A stretch of DNA of 64,000 bases. It comes from Sinorhizobium meliloti (GTDB lineage Bacteria > Pseudomonadota > Alphaproteobacteria > Rhizobiales > Rhizobiaceae). Both the position numbers and the translations under genes were made by a program. Positions 56,574-64,000 of the stretch are shown in pieces (position 1 is the first letter of the stretch; each line of letters starts with the position of its first letter). Under the pieces are notes generated by a model that saw only the letters and a program-made list of their open reading frames with translations, was not told the DNA's origin and searched no databases. The DNA lies in assembly GCF_035610345.1 (NCBI RefSeq), contig NZ_CP141213.1, positions 372,001-436,000 of the forward strand. Reading direction: 5' to 3'.

Positions 56574-57193
56574 GATGCCCTTCCCGGCGCGGCCGCAAAC
56601 TCTTCTATAATCGTCGCCGGTTTCCCGGCAAGGCGGAGGCAGCGCCGGGCAAGCCGCCGCGCCTCGGCTTCCGAATGGGTCACGAGAATGACGGCAGGTG
56701 CGGTTTCCGCGATCAGCGCCTCGGTCAGGGCCAGCATGTCCTCGGCCATCGCAGGATCGAGCGACACATAGGGCTCGTCCAGGACGAGAAGCTCCGGCCG
56801 ACCGGCAAAGGCGCGCGCCAGCGCCAGCCGCCGCTGCTGGCCGAGCGACAGCTGGCCGGGAAAGAGCGCGGCCCTGTCGGCGATGCCGGTCCGCTCCAGC
56901 GCTGAGAGTGCAGCTTGCATCCCGAGCTGCGGATGCACCAATGTCAGGTTCTCGATGACGCTTCTCCAGGGCAGAAGAACAGGCTCCTGGAAAACCATGG
57001 CAATGTTTTCCGGCCGGGTGATCTCGCCGTCGAAAGCGGTGTCGATGCCGGCGACGAGCCGAAGCAGCGTCGATTTGCCGATGCCCGACGGACCGAGGAT
57101 GGCGACCGTCTCGCCGATCTCCATCTCGAAGCGGATGTCGCGCAGGACCTCCTCTTCGCCGAATGCCTTTCGTCTGACATCGATCCTGATCAC
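56570..57193 (-). CDS. SsuB/TauB-type ABC ATPase
   Basis: A 207-residue ATPase of the nitrate/sulfonate/taurine type. Walker A GPSGIGKST, signature 'LSLGQQRRLALARAFAGRP' and Walker B LLVLDEPYVSLD are present. The GTG start (57193) overlaps the permease gene stop (GTGA) and follows GGAGG by 5 bases. With the permease and the binding protein upstream it forms a full importer, here enclosed among the PQQ-associated transporter genes. Confidence 0.9.
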   Translation of the reverse strand: MIRIDVRRKAFGEEEVLRDIRFEMEIGETVAILGPSGIGKSTLLRLVAGIDTAFDGEITRPENIAMVFQEPVLLPWRSVIENLTLVHPQLGMQAALSALERTGIADRAALFPGQLSLGQQRRLALARAFAGRPELLVLDEPYVSLDPAMAEDMLALTEALIAETAPAVILVTHSEAEARRLARRCLRLAGKPATIIEEFAAAPGRAS

Positions 57194-57951
57194 GCCGTCC
57201 TCCAGCGCCGCACCCGGCGTTCGGCCGGCTGCAGGAAGAAAGCCTCCACCAGCAGCATCACGCCGATGAAGGAAAGCGCATAGACCAGCACCATGGCAAC
57301 GTTGAAAAGCTGGAAATAGAAATGGATCTGGAACCCTATCCCGCTGGAGCGGCCGAGAAACTCGACCACCAGCACGATCTTCCATATCACCGCAATGCCG
57401 GATCGGGCGGCAGCGGCAATGAAAGGCGCAAGCTGCGGCATGATCACGTGTCGCAGCCGCGCCAGCGGACGCATGCGGTAAACCGCCGCCATGGAGTCGA
57501 GATCCGGGTCAAGCGCCCGCGCGCCCTCGCGCAGAAGCGTTGCGACATTCGGGATCTTGTTGAGCACGACGGCGGTGATGGCGGCCGTCTCGTTGAGACC
57601 GATCCAGATGTAGCACAACACGATGAGCACCAGTGCCGGCAGATTGAGAAACACGACGAGCCATGGGTCGAGCCATCGATCGACCGCGGCAACGCGCCCC
57701 ATCAGAAAGCCGATCGCCACGCCGATCACCATGGCCGGCACGAATGCGCAGATCACGCGCCAGAGCGTCATGCCCAGGTGATAGGGCAAGGCGCCGGAAC
57801 TGACCGCTTGCACGAAGGGTGCCCAGAGCGTCCAGGGCTGGGGCAGGACCGACGCGTCATCCGTGAAGCCGGCGGCCGCTATCCACAAGAGCAACAGCAG
57901 CCCCAGCGACAATGCGCGCACCAAGGCAGGATGTTGCAGCGTTCTATTCAA
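57190..57951 (-). CDS. SsuC/TauC-type ABC permease
   Basis: A 253-residue permease. A series of hydrophobic helices begins at 'LSLGLLLLLWIAAAGF', and 'GEGARALDP'-like coupling residues appear as 'LLREGARALDPDLDSMAAVY'. The start is uncertain. A TTG (57951) overlapping the binding-protein stop by 8 bases would couple translation; an ATG further upstream (58011) would overlap more. The permease belongs to the importer with SsuB-like ATPase and NMT1-type binding protein. Confidence 0.87.
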   Translation of the reverse strand: MNRTLQHPALVRALSLGLLLLLWIAAAGFTDDASVLPQPWTLWAPFVQAVSSGALPYHLGMTLWRVICAFVPAMVIGVAIGFLMGRVAAVDRWLDPWLVVFLNLPALVLIVLCYIWIGLNETAAITAVVLNKIPNVATLLREGARALDPDLDSMAAVYRMRPLARLRHVIMPQLAPFIAAAARSGIAVIWKIVLVVEFLGRSSGIGFQIHFYFQLFNVAMVLVYALSFIGVMLLVEAFFLQPAERRVRRWRTA

Positions 57952-58915
57952 GGTGCAGGAACAATCCACTAGGCAGGCTTGTCGCCTTGCCGACGAGCTC
58001 TTCTCCACCAAGTTCCGCCATCAGCCCCAGAAAACGGTCGGCGGCCGCCTCGTCGATCGGCTTGCCGCTTGGAATGCCGGCGCGATAGCCATCGCGTAGC
58101 GCAATGAATTCAGCGTCGTCGGCCGCATTCATCTTGTCCCGCAATTCCTCCCACACCTCGTCGTTCTCGCGCAGCAGATCCTTGGCTGCGCGCGAGGCCT
58201 TGTAAAGCCCCTTCACGATTTCCGGATGGGTCGCGGCATATTCGCCCTTCAACACGTAGCCGAGGAGCGGCGTATCGGGATCGAGCTTGAGCGCCGCCGC
58301 CGCATCCGAGACGGAGACCAGTTCATGCATGCCCTTGGCCCTCATCTTCGCGAGGAAGTGCCAGAAATTGATGGTACCCGCCGTCTCGCCGGCAAGCGCC
58401 GACTTGAAGATCAATGGCGGAGCGCCGAACACCTGCTCGGTTTCGGCTGCGAGATCCATGCCATGCTGCTGCTTGGCATAGGCGCGCAGGATCAGCCAGC
58501 TCTTGTCGAGCGGACCTCCGGCAATGCCGATCTTCTCGCCGGCAAGGTCCGGCAGCGCCTTGATGCCGCTTTCATCCTTGACCATCAGGCCGCCGACCGC
58601 GCGCGAATAGGGGATGAAGACATAATCCTTGCCGGAGGCACGCTGGTTGGCCACCCAGATCCAGTCGGCCACCATCGTGTCGGCCTCGCCGCCCTCGAAG
58701 GCGACGCGCGTCGCGCCGTTGTCCGCATAGTCCTGCACGGCCAGTTCGAAGCCGTTCTTGCGGTCGAATTCGTGGGTCTTGATTGTCGAGATTTCCCAGT
58801 TGACGGTTCCCGATGCCAGCATGGCCGCCCGCAATTGCGGCAACTCGTCGGCCGAGGCCGCAGCCGGTCCGAATGCGAACAGGCAAGCGGCCATGAACAG
58901 TCGAATAACTTTCAT
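57944..58915 (-). CDS. NMT1/SsuA-type periplasmic substrate-binding protein
   Basis: A 323-residue SBP. The signal peptide ends at about residue 23 (AAASADE). 'GTVNWEISTIKTHEFDRKNG', 'EADTMVADWIWVANQRASG', and 'KIGIAGGPLDKSWLILRAYA' are typical of the NMT1/SsuA group, which bind thiamine precursors, sulfonates or similar molecules. GAGGAAGAG precedes the ATG directly. The ligand in this methylotrophy setting is unknown, and a lanthanide-binding small molecule is possible. Confidence 0.88.
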   Translation of the reverse strand: MKVIRLFMAACLFAFGPAAASADELPQLRAAMLASGTVNWEISTIKTHEFDRKNGFELAVQDYADNGATRVAFEGGEADTMVADWIWVANQRASGKDYVFIPYSRAVGGLMVKDESGIKALPDLAGEKIGIAGGPLDKSWLILRAYAKQQHGMDLAAETEQVFGAPPLIFKSALAGETAGTINFWHFLAKMRAKGMHELVSVSDAAAALKLDPDTPLLGYVLKGEYAATHPEIVKGLYKASRAAKDLLRENDEVWEELRDKMNAADDAEFIALRDGYRAGIPSGKPIDEAAADRFLGLMAELGGEELVGKATSLPSGLFLHLE

Positions 58916-58978
58916 CTCTTCCTCCCCGGAACCGCCGCCTTCGGGCACCCTGTCCCGCGGACTTTCTCGGGCACCGTT

Positions 58979-59422
58979 TCACTGTATGGAAATCGATACT
59001 TTCTGGCTGTCGCCGGAGGATTCCGGAATCTTCACTTCGTAGCTGCCCGGCTTGACGGCGATGAAAGACAGCGTTGCAGTCCCGGCCTCGTCGAATTCCA
59101 GGCTGTCGATCGCCATTGGGCGCACCTCGATGCCGTTGACGACGATCTCGTTCATCCAGATCGCACGGAAGAACGGCGCACCGGTGATCGCCAGCTCCGC
59201 CGATCCGTCCGCCGTGATCTGCATTTCGTAGTATGCGCCCGACTGGAGCGTAATGGCACCCTTGCCGAGCGGCTTTCCGGACGCAAGCGTGATCTCGATC
59301 GGCTCTCCCCGATTGCATTTGGCCAGCAGCCCGGCAAAGCCGAGGTCGCTGCAAAGCGGCGCGGCAACGGCCGGACTCGCCAGAAAGAGCGCGGCGAGCG
59401 CCGCAAGAACCGATTTATGCAC
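58979..59422 (-). CDS. Small exported beta-sandwich protein
   Basis: A 147-residue periplasmic protein with signal peptide (about residues 1-20, ASPAVAAP). The mature part has two cysteines near the start ('LCSDLGFAGLLAKC') and a run of beta strands ('GAYYEMQITADGSAELAITG', 'GSYEVKIPESSGDSQ') like a cupredoxin fold without obvious copper ligands. A GTG start is preceded by GGGGAGG. It lies between the beta-propeller and SsuA-type genes and may be a part of their system. The function is not known. Confidence 0.75.
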   Translation of the reverse strand: MHKSVLAALAALFLASPAVAAPLCSDLGFAGLLAKCNRGEPIEITLASGKPLGKGAITLQSGAYYEMQITADGSAELAITGAPFFRAIWMNEIVVNGIEVRPMAIDSLEFDEAGTATLSFIAVKPGSYEVKIPESSGDSQKVSISIQ

Positions 59423-59461
59423 GATGAATCCTCCCCATTGGTATTTGCCCATTGCTCCGCT

Positions 59462-60436
59462 TCAATCCGGCGCGACTACGACGCCCCAGGGCTGCTCGCC
59501 CACCTGAACCGAGCGGATCACCTTTTCCGCCTTCACGTCGATTATGCTGATGTCATTGGAATTGCCATTGGTGGTGATCAGGAATTCCTCGCCCGGCGTG
59601 AATGCCATCTGCCAGACCCGCTGCCCGACGAGCAGATAGTCGAGCACTTCGTCCGTCGCTCCGTCGATCACTGCAACCCGGTTTGCGGGTCCAAGCGCCA
59701 CAAAGATGCGCGAGCCGTCCTTGGTGGCCTTGACGCCGACCGGCTGCAGCCATTCCGGCAGGACGCCCGGGACTTCGAACGTGATCTTCTTGGTGATTTT
59801 CGGCTCGGCCGCCGACACGTCGATCACCGAAACGGTACCCCCGATCTCGGCGCTGACGTAGAGCTTCTTGCCGTCTGCCGTGAACTCCGCATAACGCGGC
59901 CTCTGATCCACCAGCACGTTGTGCACGATCTTGTAGGTCGAGGCGTCGATGAAATGCGCCATATTGGTGGTTTCGGACGTATTGATGATCGTCTTGGCAT
60001 CCGGGCTGACCGCGACGCCTTCCGGCTCGACCCCGACCGGCACCTCAGCCAGTACCTGACGCGTCTTGACATCGACGACGGTCACGAGATTGTCGTCCTC
60101 ATTGGCGATGTAGAGCGGATTGCCGGAAGGATCGAGGGCGAAAAGTTCCGGATCCGGACCCGACGGCAGCGTGTGCAGTTCCCTATAGGTCTCGGGATCG
60201 AAGACCCTGACGGTGTCGTCATCCGACGCGCAGACGTAGAGTTCCTTGCCGTCCGGACTGATGGTGATGCCGCGCGGCCTGTTTCCGGCCGGAAACGTGG
60301 CGATCACTTCCCAGCTTTCACTGTCGAGCACGGTTATGTTGTTGCCGCGCTCGTTGCTCACGAAGACCTTGTTGGCCTCGGCCGAACCGGCAGACAGCAG
60401 AACGGCGGACACAATCGCCAGTGCGGGTCTGAGCAT
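59462..60436 (-). CDS. PQQ-dependent catabolism-associated beta-propeller (YVTN) protein
   Basis: A 324-residue exported protein. After a signal peptide (about 1-21) come seven repeated blades each with a YVTN-like segment ('KVFVSNERGNNITVLD', 'ELYVCASDDDTVRVFD', 'PLYIANEDDNLVTVVD', 'KLYVSAEIGGTVSVID'). This matches the beta-propeller family found only beside PQQ alcohol dehydrogenase systems. The mature protein would be periplasmic. It begins one base after the stop of the binding-protein gene. Confidence 0.92.
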   Translation of the reverse strand: MLRPALAIVSAVLLSAGSAEANKVFVSNERGNNITVLDSESWEVIATFPAGNRPRGITISPDGKELYVCASDDDTVRVFDPETYRELHTLPSGPDPELFALDPSGNPLYIANEDDNLVTVVDVKTRQVLAEVPVGVEPEGVAVSPDAKTIINTSETTNMAHFIDASTYKIVHNVLVDQRPRYAEFTADGKKLYVSAEIGGTVSVIDVSAAEPKITKKITFEVPGVLPEWLQPVGVKATKDGSRIFVALGPANRVAVIDGATDEVLDYLLVGQRVWQMAFTPGEEFLITTNGNSNDISIIDVKAEKVIRSVQVGEQPWGVVVAPD

Positions 60437-60437
60437 C

Positions 60438-61625
60438 TTATCCTCCAAATGCGTGACAGGCTGTCTCGGGCGCATCGATGCCCAGCGTGTCGAGCGGCGA
60501 ATGCTGGTGCAGGTAACCGTCCTGCGGCGATACGGAAACGGTCACCCGGCCCTCGGTCAAAAGGACCGGCTGCCGCAACTGCCCGTTCCAGGTGCGGAAG
60601 GTCAATTTCTGGCCCTTGAACGCAGCCAGTTCGAAATCCTTGGAAAGGGCGTAGGCCCGCACGCTCCCCGGGTCGGCCTTGCCGGACCGCGTCACCGCCT
60701 CTCCGATCACGCGCATTGCAAGCCATGCCTGGTAATCTTCCTCGCGCATGTAGCGGCCGGTGAGCTTTTCGAAGCGGCGCTGGAACTGGGTCGCACCCCA
60801 GGCCTCGTGGGCGGGATGCCAGGAGACCGGACGCAGGCCCGCAGAGCCCGCAACCGGCCTCGGATCCCAGCTGTGATAGGGCAGATAGGGCGCGAAAACG
60901 CCAGCCTCGTCGGCCGCGACGATCACGTCATATTCCTCGGCCTCCTGGGTGAAGACCGGAATCTGCTTTTGCACCAAGACATGACCGGTATCCGTGCGCC
61001 GGCTGCCGCCGGTGTCGACGAACTCCCGCTCCTCGACGATCTCAGCACCGAACTTGGCGGCCGATTTGCGGTAGCTGTCGGCAAGCAGCTTGTCTTCGGG
61101 ATGCGAGCCGTGGATCAGCAGGATACGCGGCCATTTCTTCCACATGAGAAACTGAACGATGCTGTCGCTGAGCATCGAACGGCTCGGCGAGACGTGCAGC
61201 AGATTGGCCCGGCAATCGGCATCGCGCAGCCCGTCGTCGCGAGCGCCCGCATTGAAAAGCAGCACGTCCGGTCCGGATTTGTCCGAGAGCGCCTTCAGTA
61301 CCTCGCCTTCTGCGATCACCGCGATGAGGCCGATGCCTTCCGCCTTCAGCCCATCGAGCGCCGCCTCCGCCTCTTCCGGCGCAACCGCCTGCGTTTTCAC
61401 GGTGTAGTCCATGCCGGTGAAGGCGCCGGTGGTCCGGTTGTCCTCGTTGCCAAGCATGGCGCCGGCAAAGCCCAGATCGGCGGGCGGCGCATCGAGCCGC
61501 GAGATCGGCGGACCGACGACACGATCGATCCGCAGCACAGCCGTCTTCACCTCCGCCGCCTGCACGGGAGACGTAACCAACACCGTCACCCAGAAAACGA
61601 CAAGCAAAAGCGATAGGTTAGGCAT
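60438..61625 (-). CDS. PQQ-dependent catabolism-associated substrate-binding protein
   Basis: A 395-residue periplasmic protein. A signal peptide (to about residue 23) is followed by a type I binding-protein fold ('LKAEGIGLIAVIAEGEVLKA', 'WPRILLIHGSHPEDKLLADS', 'DVIVAADEAGVFAPYLPYHS', 'AWGATQFQRRFEKLTGRYM'). It matches the LutA-like group linked to lanthanide-dependent methanol oxidation. It is the first gene of this minus-strand run; the divergent gap to 61752 should hold its promoter. Confidence 0.88.
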   Translation of the reverse strand: MPNLSLLLVVFWVTVLVTSPVQAAEVKTAVLRIDRVVGPPISRLDAPPADLGFAGAMLGNEDNRTTGAFTGMDYTVKTQAVAPEEAEAALDGLKAEGIGLIAVIAEGEVLKALSDKSGPDVLLFNAGARDDGLRDADCRANLLHVSPSRSMLSDSIVQFLMWKKWPRILLIHGSHPEDKLLADSYRKSAAKFGAEIVEEREFVDTGGSRRTDTGHVLVQKQIPVFTQEAEEYDVIVAADEAGVFAPYLPYHSWDPRPVAGSAGLRPVSWHPAHEAWGATQFQRRFEKLTGRYMREEDYQAWLAMRVIGEAVTRSGKADPGSVRAYALSKDFELAAFKGQKLTFRTWNGQLRQPVLLTEGRVTVSVSPQDGYLHQHSPLDTLGIDAPETACHAFGG

Positions 61626-61751
61626 TGCCGGAACGACCTCCCAATCTCCCTGACACTCCCTCGGAGATGGAGACTAACAGCGCAGTAGGTGTGGCAAAAC
61701 CGATACTTAAGGAGCGTAGTTTAGCGACATGCGTGTGCTAGGCTGGATGTC

Positions 61752-62273
61752 ATGCGGCACATCCTGACAGTCGTTGTCTCGATCCTTGTTCTGGCCCTGT
61801 CGCCGGCGCTCGCTCGTGCTGCGCTGGACAAGCCGCTGGCGCCGGGGGCCAAGGTCGCATTCCTCGGCATGACATTCATCGATCTGTCGACGGAGGGGGC
61901 CTATAACGGAGTGCGCGCCGACGAGACCGCGCGGCTCGAGCTCATGGAAAACGCGGCGCGCGACCGCTTCGTTCAGGAAGGCTTCGTCATTCTCACGAAC
62001 GAGTCAGTGGCAGCCGAACTCGCCAGCACGGTCAATCCGGCCGACTGCAACGGCTGCGACCTGAGTATGGGCAAGCGGCTCGGCGCCGACTATGTGCTGG
62101 TCGGCGAAGTGCGTAAGATCTCCAACCTTATCCTGTCGGTGGAGCTCGTACTGCGCGACGTGAACTCCGGCGAGATGCTGCGCGGCCTTGCCGTCGACAT
62201 CCGCTCGAACACCGACGACAGCTGGCTGCGCGGCATCCGCTACATCCTGAAAAACCACTTCTTCAAATCCTGA
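61752..62273 (+). CDS. DUF3280/DUF2380-type exported protein
   Basis: A 173-residue protein. A signal peptide (about residues 1-23, ALARAA) is followed by 'KVAFLGMTFIDLSTEGAYNG', 'CNGCDLSMGKRLGADYVLVG', and 'DVNSGEMLRGLAVDIRSNTDD'. This matches a family seen beside PQQ/XoxF genes. It is divergent to the substrate-binding protein gene (126-base gap) and convergent with the rhodanese-like gene. The role is unknown. Confidence 0.8.
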   Translation: MRHILTVVVSILVLALSPALARAALDKPLAPGAKVAFLGMTFIDLSTEGAYNGVRADETARLELMENAARDRFVQEGFVILTNESVAAELASTVNPADCNGCDLSMGKRLGADYVLVGEVRKISNLILSVELVLRDVNSGEMLRGLAVDIRSNTDDSWLRGIRYILKNHFFKS

Positions 62274-62387
62274 AGGATGCCCGATTAAGGCCTTTTGAGA
62301 TTCGGGATACCCGTCGCCTGTTTGAGCGCTCGTCACAGGGATGACGCGAAGAGGAGAGATTGCAGTCCTCCGATACGTTCCCTCGTT

Positions 62388-62933
62388 TCACCGGCCGCCG
62401 GGCTCCGGCTCGATGCGCTCCGTGGGGTAGCCGGCCGCTGTCCAGCCATCGGTGCCCTGCGGATACCAGAAGACGTGGGTGTAGCCGTATTCGAGGGCGC
62501 GCTTTCCGGCATTCCAGGACATCCAGCAGCCGTCGAGGCAAAAGAACAGCACCGGCCGGCTTTTGTCGCCACCGGTCGCCTTTTCCAGGCCGGCGCGAAA
62601 ATAGGCGTGCATGACGTCGGCCAGCCGGCCATAGCCGACATTCGGCAGCCATAAGGCAGATGGAATGGACAGCCGCGGCTTCTCGTTCCAGACCGTTCCC
62701 TCGGGCAGGTTGGCGGGCTTCGGCGGCTGCGGCAGGACGTCGATGAAGGCCACCTGACCGGTTTTCCACAATGCATGGGCGGCTTCGGTCGACACGACGG
62801 TCGCGCCGGAAAGCGTCGCCGGCACCTCGGCGCGGTATTCGCTCTCCCGGTAGCCCGCAGGCTCCTCGGCCGCCGCCGCCGGGAAGGCGGCAAACAGGAG
62901 CAGGACCAGCGAATGGAGCCACTGGCGGGTCAT
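62388..62933 (-). CDS. PQQ-associated rhodanese-like CXXXCW protein
   Basis: A 181-residue exported protein. A signal peptide (to about 22, AAAAEE) is followed by a rhodanese-like fold in which the active-site loop reads CLDGCWMSWNA, the signature of the PQQ-dependent catabolism-associated family. 'YGYTHVFWYPQGTDGW' follows. It overlaps the xoxJ gene by 4 bases. Its role may be in redox or cofactor assembly of PQQ dehydrogenases. Confidence 0.9.
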   Translation of the reverse strand: MTRQWLHSLVLLLFAAFPAAAAEEPAGYRESEYRAEVPATLSGATVVSTEAAHALWKTGQVAFIDVLPQPPKPANLPEGTVWNEKPRLSIPSALWLPNVGYGRLADVMHAYFRAGLEKATGGDKSRPVLFFCLDGCWMSWNAGKRALEYGYTHVFWYPQGTDGWTAAGYPTERIEPEPGGR

Positions 62934-63799
62934 TGCTGCGCCTCGAGCGGGCCGGTTCCCATGTCGTTCAGGAGCGGCACGCCGGCCTCGGCGAGGATCG
63001 CGTTGATCTCGGACTGATTGCGACGAATGAGGGAATTGAGCTTGCGCTCCCAGACCTTCTCGCCTTGCCGCACGCCCATGGTGATGCGGTAGAAGAGCCT
63101 TGGCGGGGTGGTCTCCGACAGGAGCGGAGTTGCCTTCAGCTTCGGGTGGCTTGCCTTGACGAGCGGCCCGCCGATCGGCCCCCAGAGGATGGCTGCGTCG
63201 AGGGCGCCGGATTCCAGGTCGGCGAGCATGTCGTCGGCCGGATCCTCATAGCGCCGGTCGACCATCAGATGATATCCCTTCGCCTTGGGCAGCAGTCCGT
63301 TTCTCGCCATATGGGTCGCCGGCGGCGTTCCCGCGACGATGCCGATCCGCTTGTCCTTGAGAAGAGGGTCGGCAAGCGTCGTGACGCCGCCCAGCGGACC
63401 TTCCGAGGCAACGATCAGCACATAGGACGAGGTATAATAATGGTTGGTGTTCAGGACCAGCTCGTCGCCCTGGGCGAAACCGATGACCACATCGCAGGCA
63501 TTGGCCTGCAGGGTCTTGCGCACGAAGCCGGTCGCCATCGGAAACCAGGTGTACTCCACCGGCAACCCGAGCTTGGACGCCATCAGCTCGGCGATCCTGT
63601 TCTCGTATCCCTTACCCGACCGATCGGACATCGGCAGATTGGCCGGATCGGCACAGACCCGAAAAGCCGTCTTCGACACCAGGTCCGATGTCTGCGCTAC
63701 CGCCGGCTGAGAGCCGGCGGCCGCCAGCAACAGAGCGCCGGCGCCTGCCAGAAGGCTACTCGTGACCGAGACAAGCCGTTTCAGCTTCCTTGATCGCAT
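62930..63799 (-). CDS. xoxJ: XoxJ (MoxJ-like) periplasmic protein
   Basis: A 289-residue protein resembling a family 3 solute-binding protein. A signal peptide (about 1-35, AVAQTS) is followed by 'FRVCADPANLPMSDRSGKGY', 'VIGFAQGDELVLNTNHYYTS', and 'KRIGIVAGTPPATHMARNGL'. XoxJ-type proteins help activate or assemble the lanthanide-dependent methanol dehydrogenase XoxF. AAGGAAGCG precedes the ATG by about 9 bases. It overlaps the end of the cytochrome gene by 44 bases. Confidence 0.92.
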   Translation of the reverse strand: MRSRKLKRLVSVTSSLLAGAGALLLAAAGSQPAVAQTSDLVSKTAFRVCADPANLPMSDRSGKGYENRIAELMASKLGLPVEYTWFPMATGFVRKTLQANACDVVIGFAQGDELVLNTNHYYTSSYVLIVASEGPLGGVTTLADPLLKDKRIGIVAGTPPATHMARNGLLPKAKGYHLMVDRRYEDPADDMLADLESGALDAAILWGPIGGPLVKASHPKLKATPLLSETTPPRLFYRITMGVRQGEKVWERKLNSLIRRNQSEINAILAEAGVPLLNDMGTGPLEAQQ

Positions 63800-64000
63800 C
63801 GGATTTCGCTTCCTTCTTGGCCGGACGTCCGCGCGGCAGCGCATCGGCTCCGCGCGCTTTCAGATAGACGTAGATGTCGTCGAGATAACACATCACGTTG
63901 ACGTTCTCGCCGAAGGCAGGCATCACCGAGTTCTCGGCAGCGTTCACCTTCTTGCGCCCGTTCGTGACGACATCGACGAAAGCGTAGTAGTCCATGTTTA
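63756..64000 (-). CDS. xoxG: Cytochrome c of the PQQ methanol dehydrogenase system (3' part)
   Basis: Only the last about 81 codons are in the window; the 5' part lies beyond base 64000, so no start is given. 'ENSVMPAFGENVNVMCYLDDIYVYLKARG' carries the axial methionine region of a c-type cytochrome, the electron acceptor of XoxF. The heme motif CxxCH would lie further upstream. The Lys-rich C-terminus ends 'ACLGHE'. It overlaps xoxJ, consistent with the xoxF-xoxG-xoxJ order. Confidence 0.85.
   Translation of the reverse strand, partial: NMDYYAFVDVVTNGRKKVNAAENSVMPAFGENVNVMCYLDDIYVYLKARGADALPRGRPAKKEAKSDAIKEAETACLGHE

Noticed and set aside
58226..60619. Plus-strand open frame of about 800 codons
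   Set aside because: It runs antisense through three exported-protein genes that have signal peptides and family motifs; composition is that of a shadow frame.

Overview
The window is GC-rich alphaproteobacterial DNA. Gene content and gene order point to a Sinorhizobium/Ensifer-type rhizobium, probably a megaplasmid segment. The cbb, pqq and xox modules lie side by side, as I recall from S. meliloti pSymB. This assignment comes from gene content alone; no database search was run. I saw no rRNA, tRNA or CRISPR array.

Region 1 (1-19.5 kb) is a saccharide/cyclitol cluster. After an SRPBCC protein, a DUF1003 protein and a small unknown protein come a pyruvyl-transferase-like protein and an FrhB-like iron-sulfur protein. 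Facing them on the minus strand are an inositol-3-phosphate synthase, a histidine phosphatase and a rearranged glycoside hydrolase. Next come a phosphoribosyltransferase-like/kinase-like fusion (+) and a Gfo/Idh/MocA oxidoreductase with a zinc-type dehydrogenase (-). The region ends in a tightly coupled + strand operon: two epimerases, four glycosyltransferases (three of them related CgeB-like enzymes), a UDP-xylose synthase and a methyltransferase. I see no flippase, polymerase or priming transferase, so a small glycosylated (xylose/inositol) product is more likely than an exopolysaccharide.

Region 2 (19.6-29 kb) has small membrane or hydrophilic proteins typical of the general stress response (DUF3618, holin-superfamily, BON). 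Inside it sits a catabolic module: a FAD amine/amino-acid oxidase, a fused permease-ATPase, a binding protein and a LacI regulator with two palindromic operators. I found sites of the form GGAAC-N16-NNTT, the pattern of EcfG/RpoE2 sigma-factor promoters, upstream of most stress genes and also upstream of the main saccharide operons. This suggests that the saccharide cluster makes a stress-induced product.

Region 3 (29-39 kb) is mixed: a cupin protein, a two-component system, a VOC protein, a Tat-exported alpha/beta hydrolase, a DipZ-like thiol-disulfide protein, a DJ-1/PfpI protein, a LysR regulator, an SDR lacking the catalytic tyrosine, and a tautomerase.

Region 4 (39-64 kb) is an autotrophic-methylotrophy island. 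It holds pqqABCDE (PQQ synthesis), cbbR divergent from cbbFPTALSXE (Calvin cycle with red-type Rubisco and its activase), a redoxin, a frameshifted IS110-type transposase, gfa (formaldehyde-glutathione), and a long minus-strand run of ABC transporter and periplasmic genes of the PQQ/lanthanide-dependent alcohol oxidation type. xoxJ and the 3' end of xoxG are at the right edge; xoxF itself would lie beyond it. Together these genes can oxidise methanol with a PQQ enzyme, carry formaldehyde on glutathione and fix the resulting CO2.
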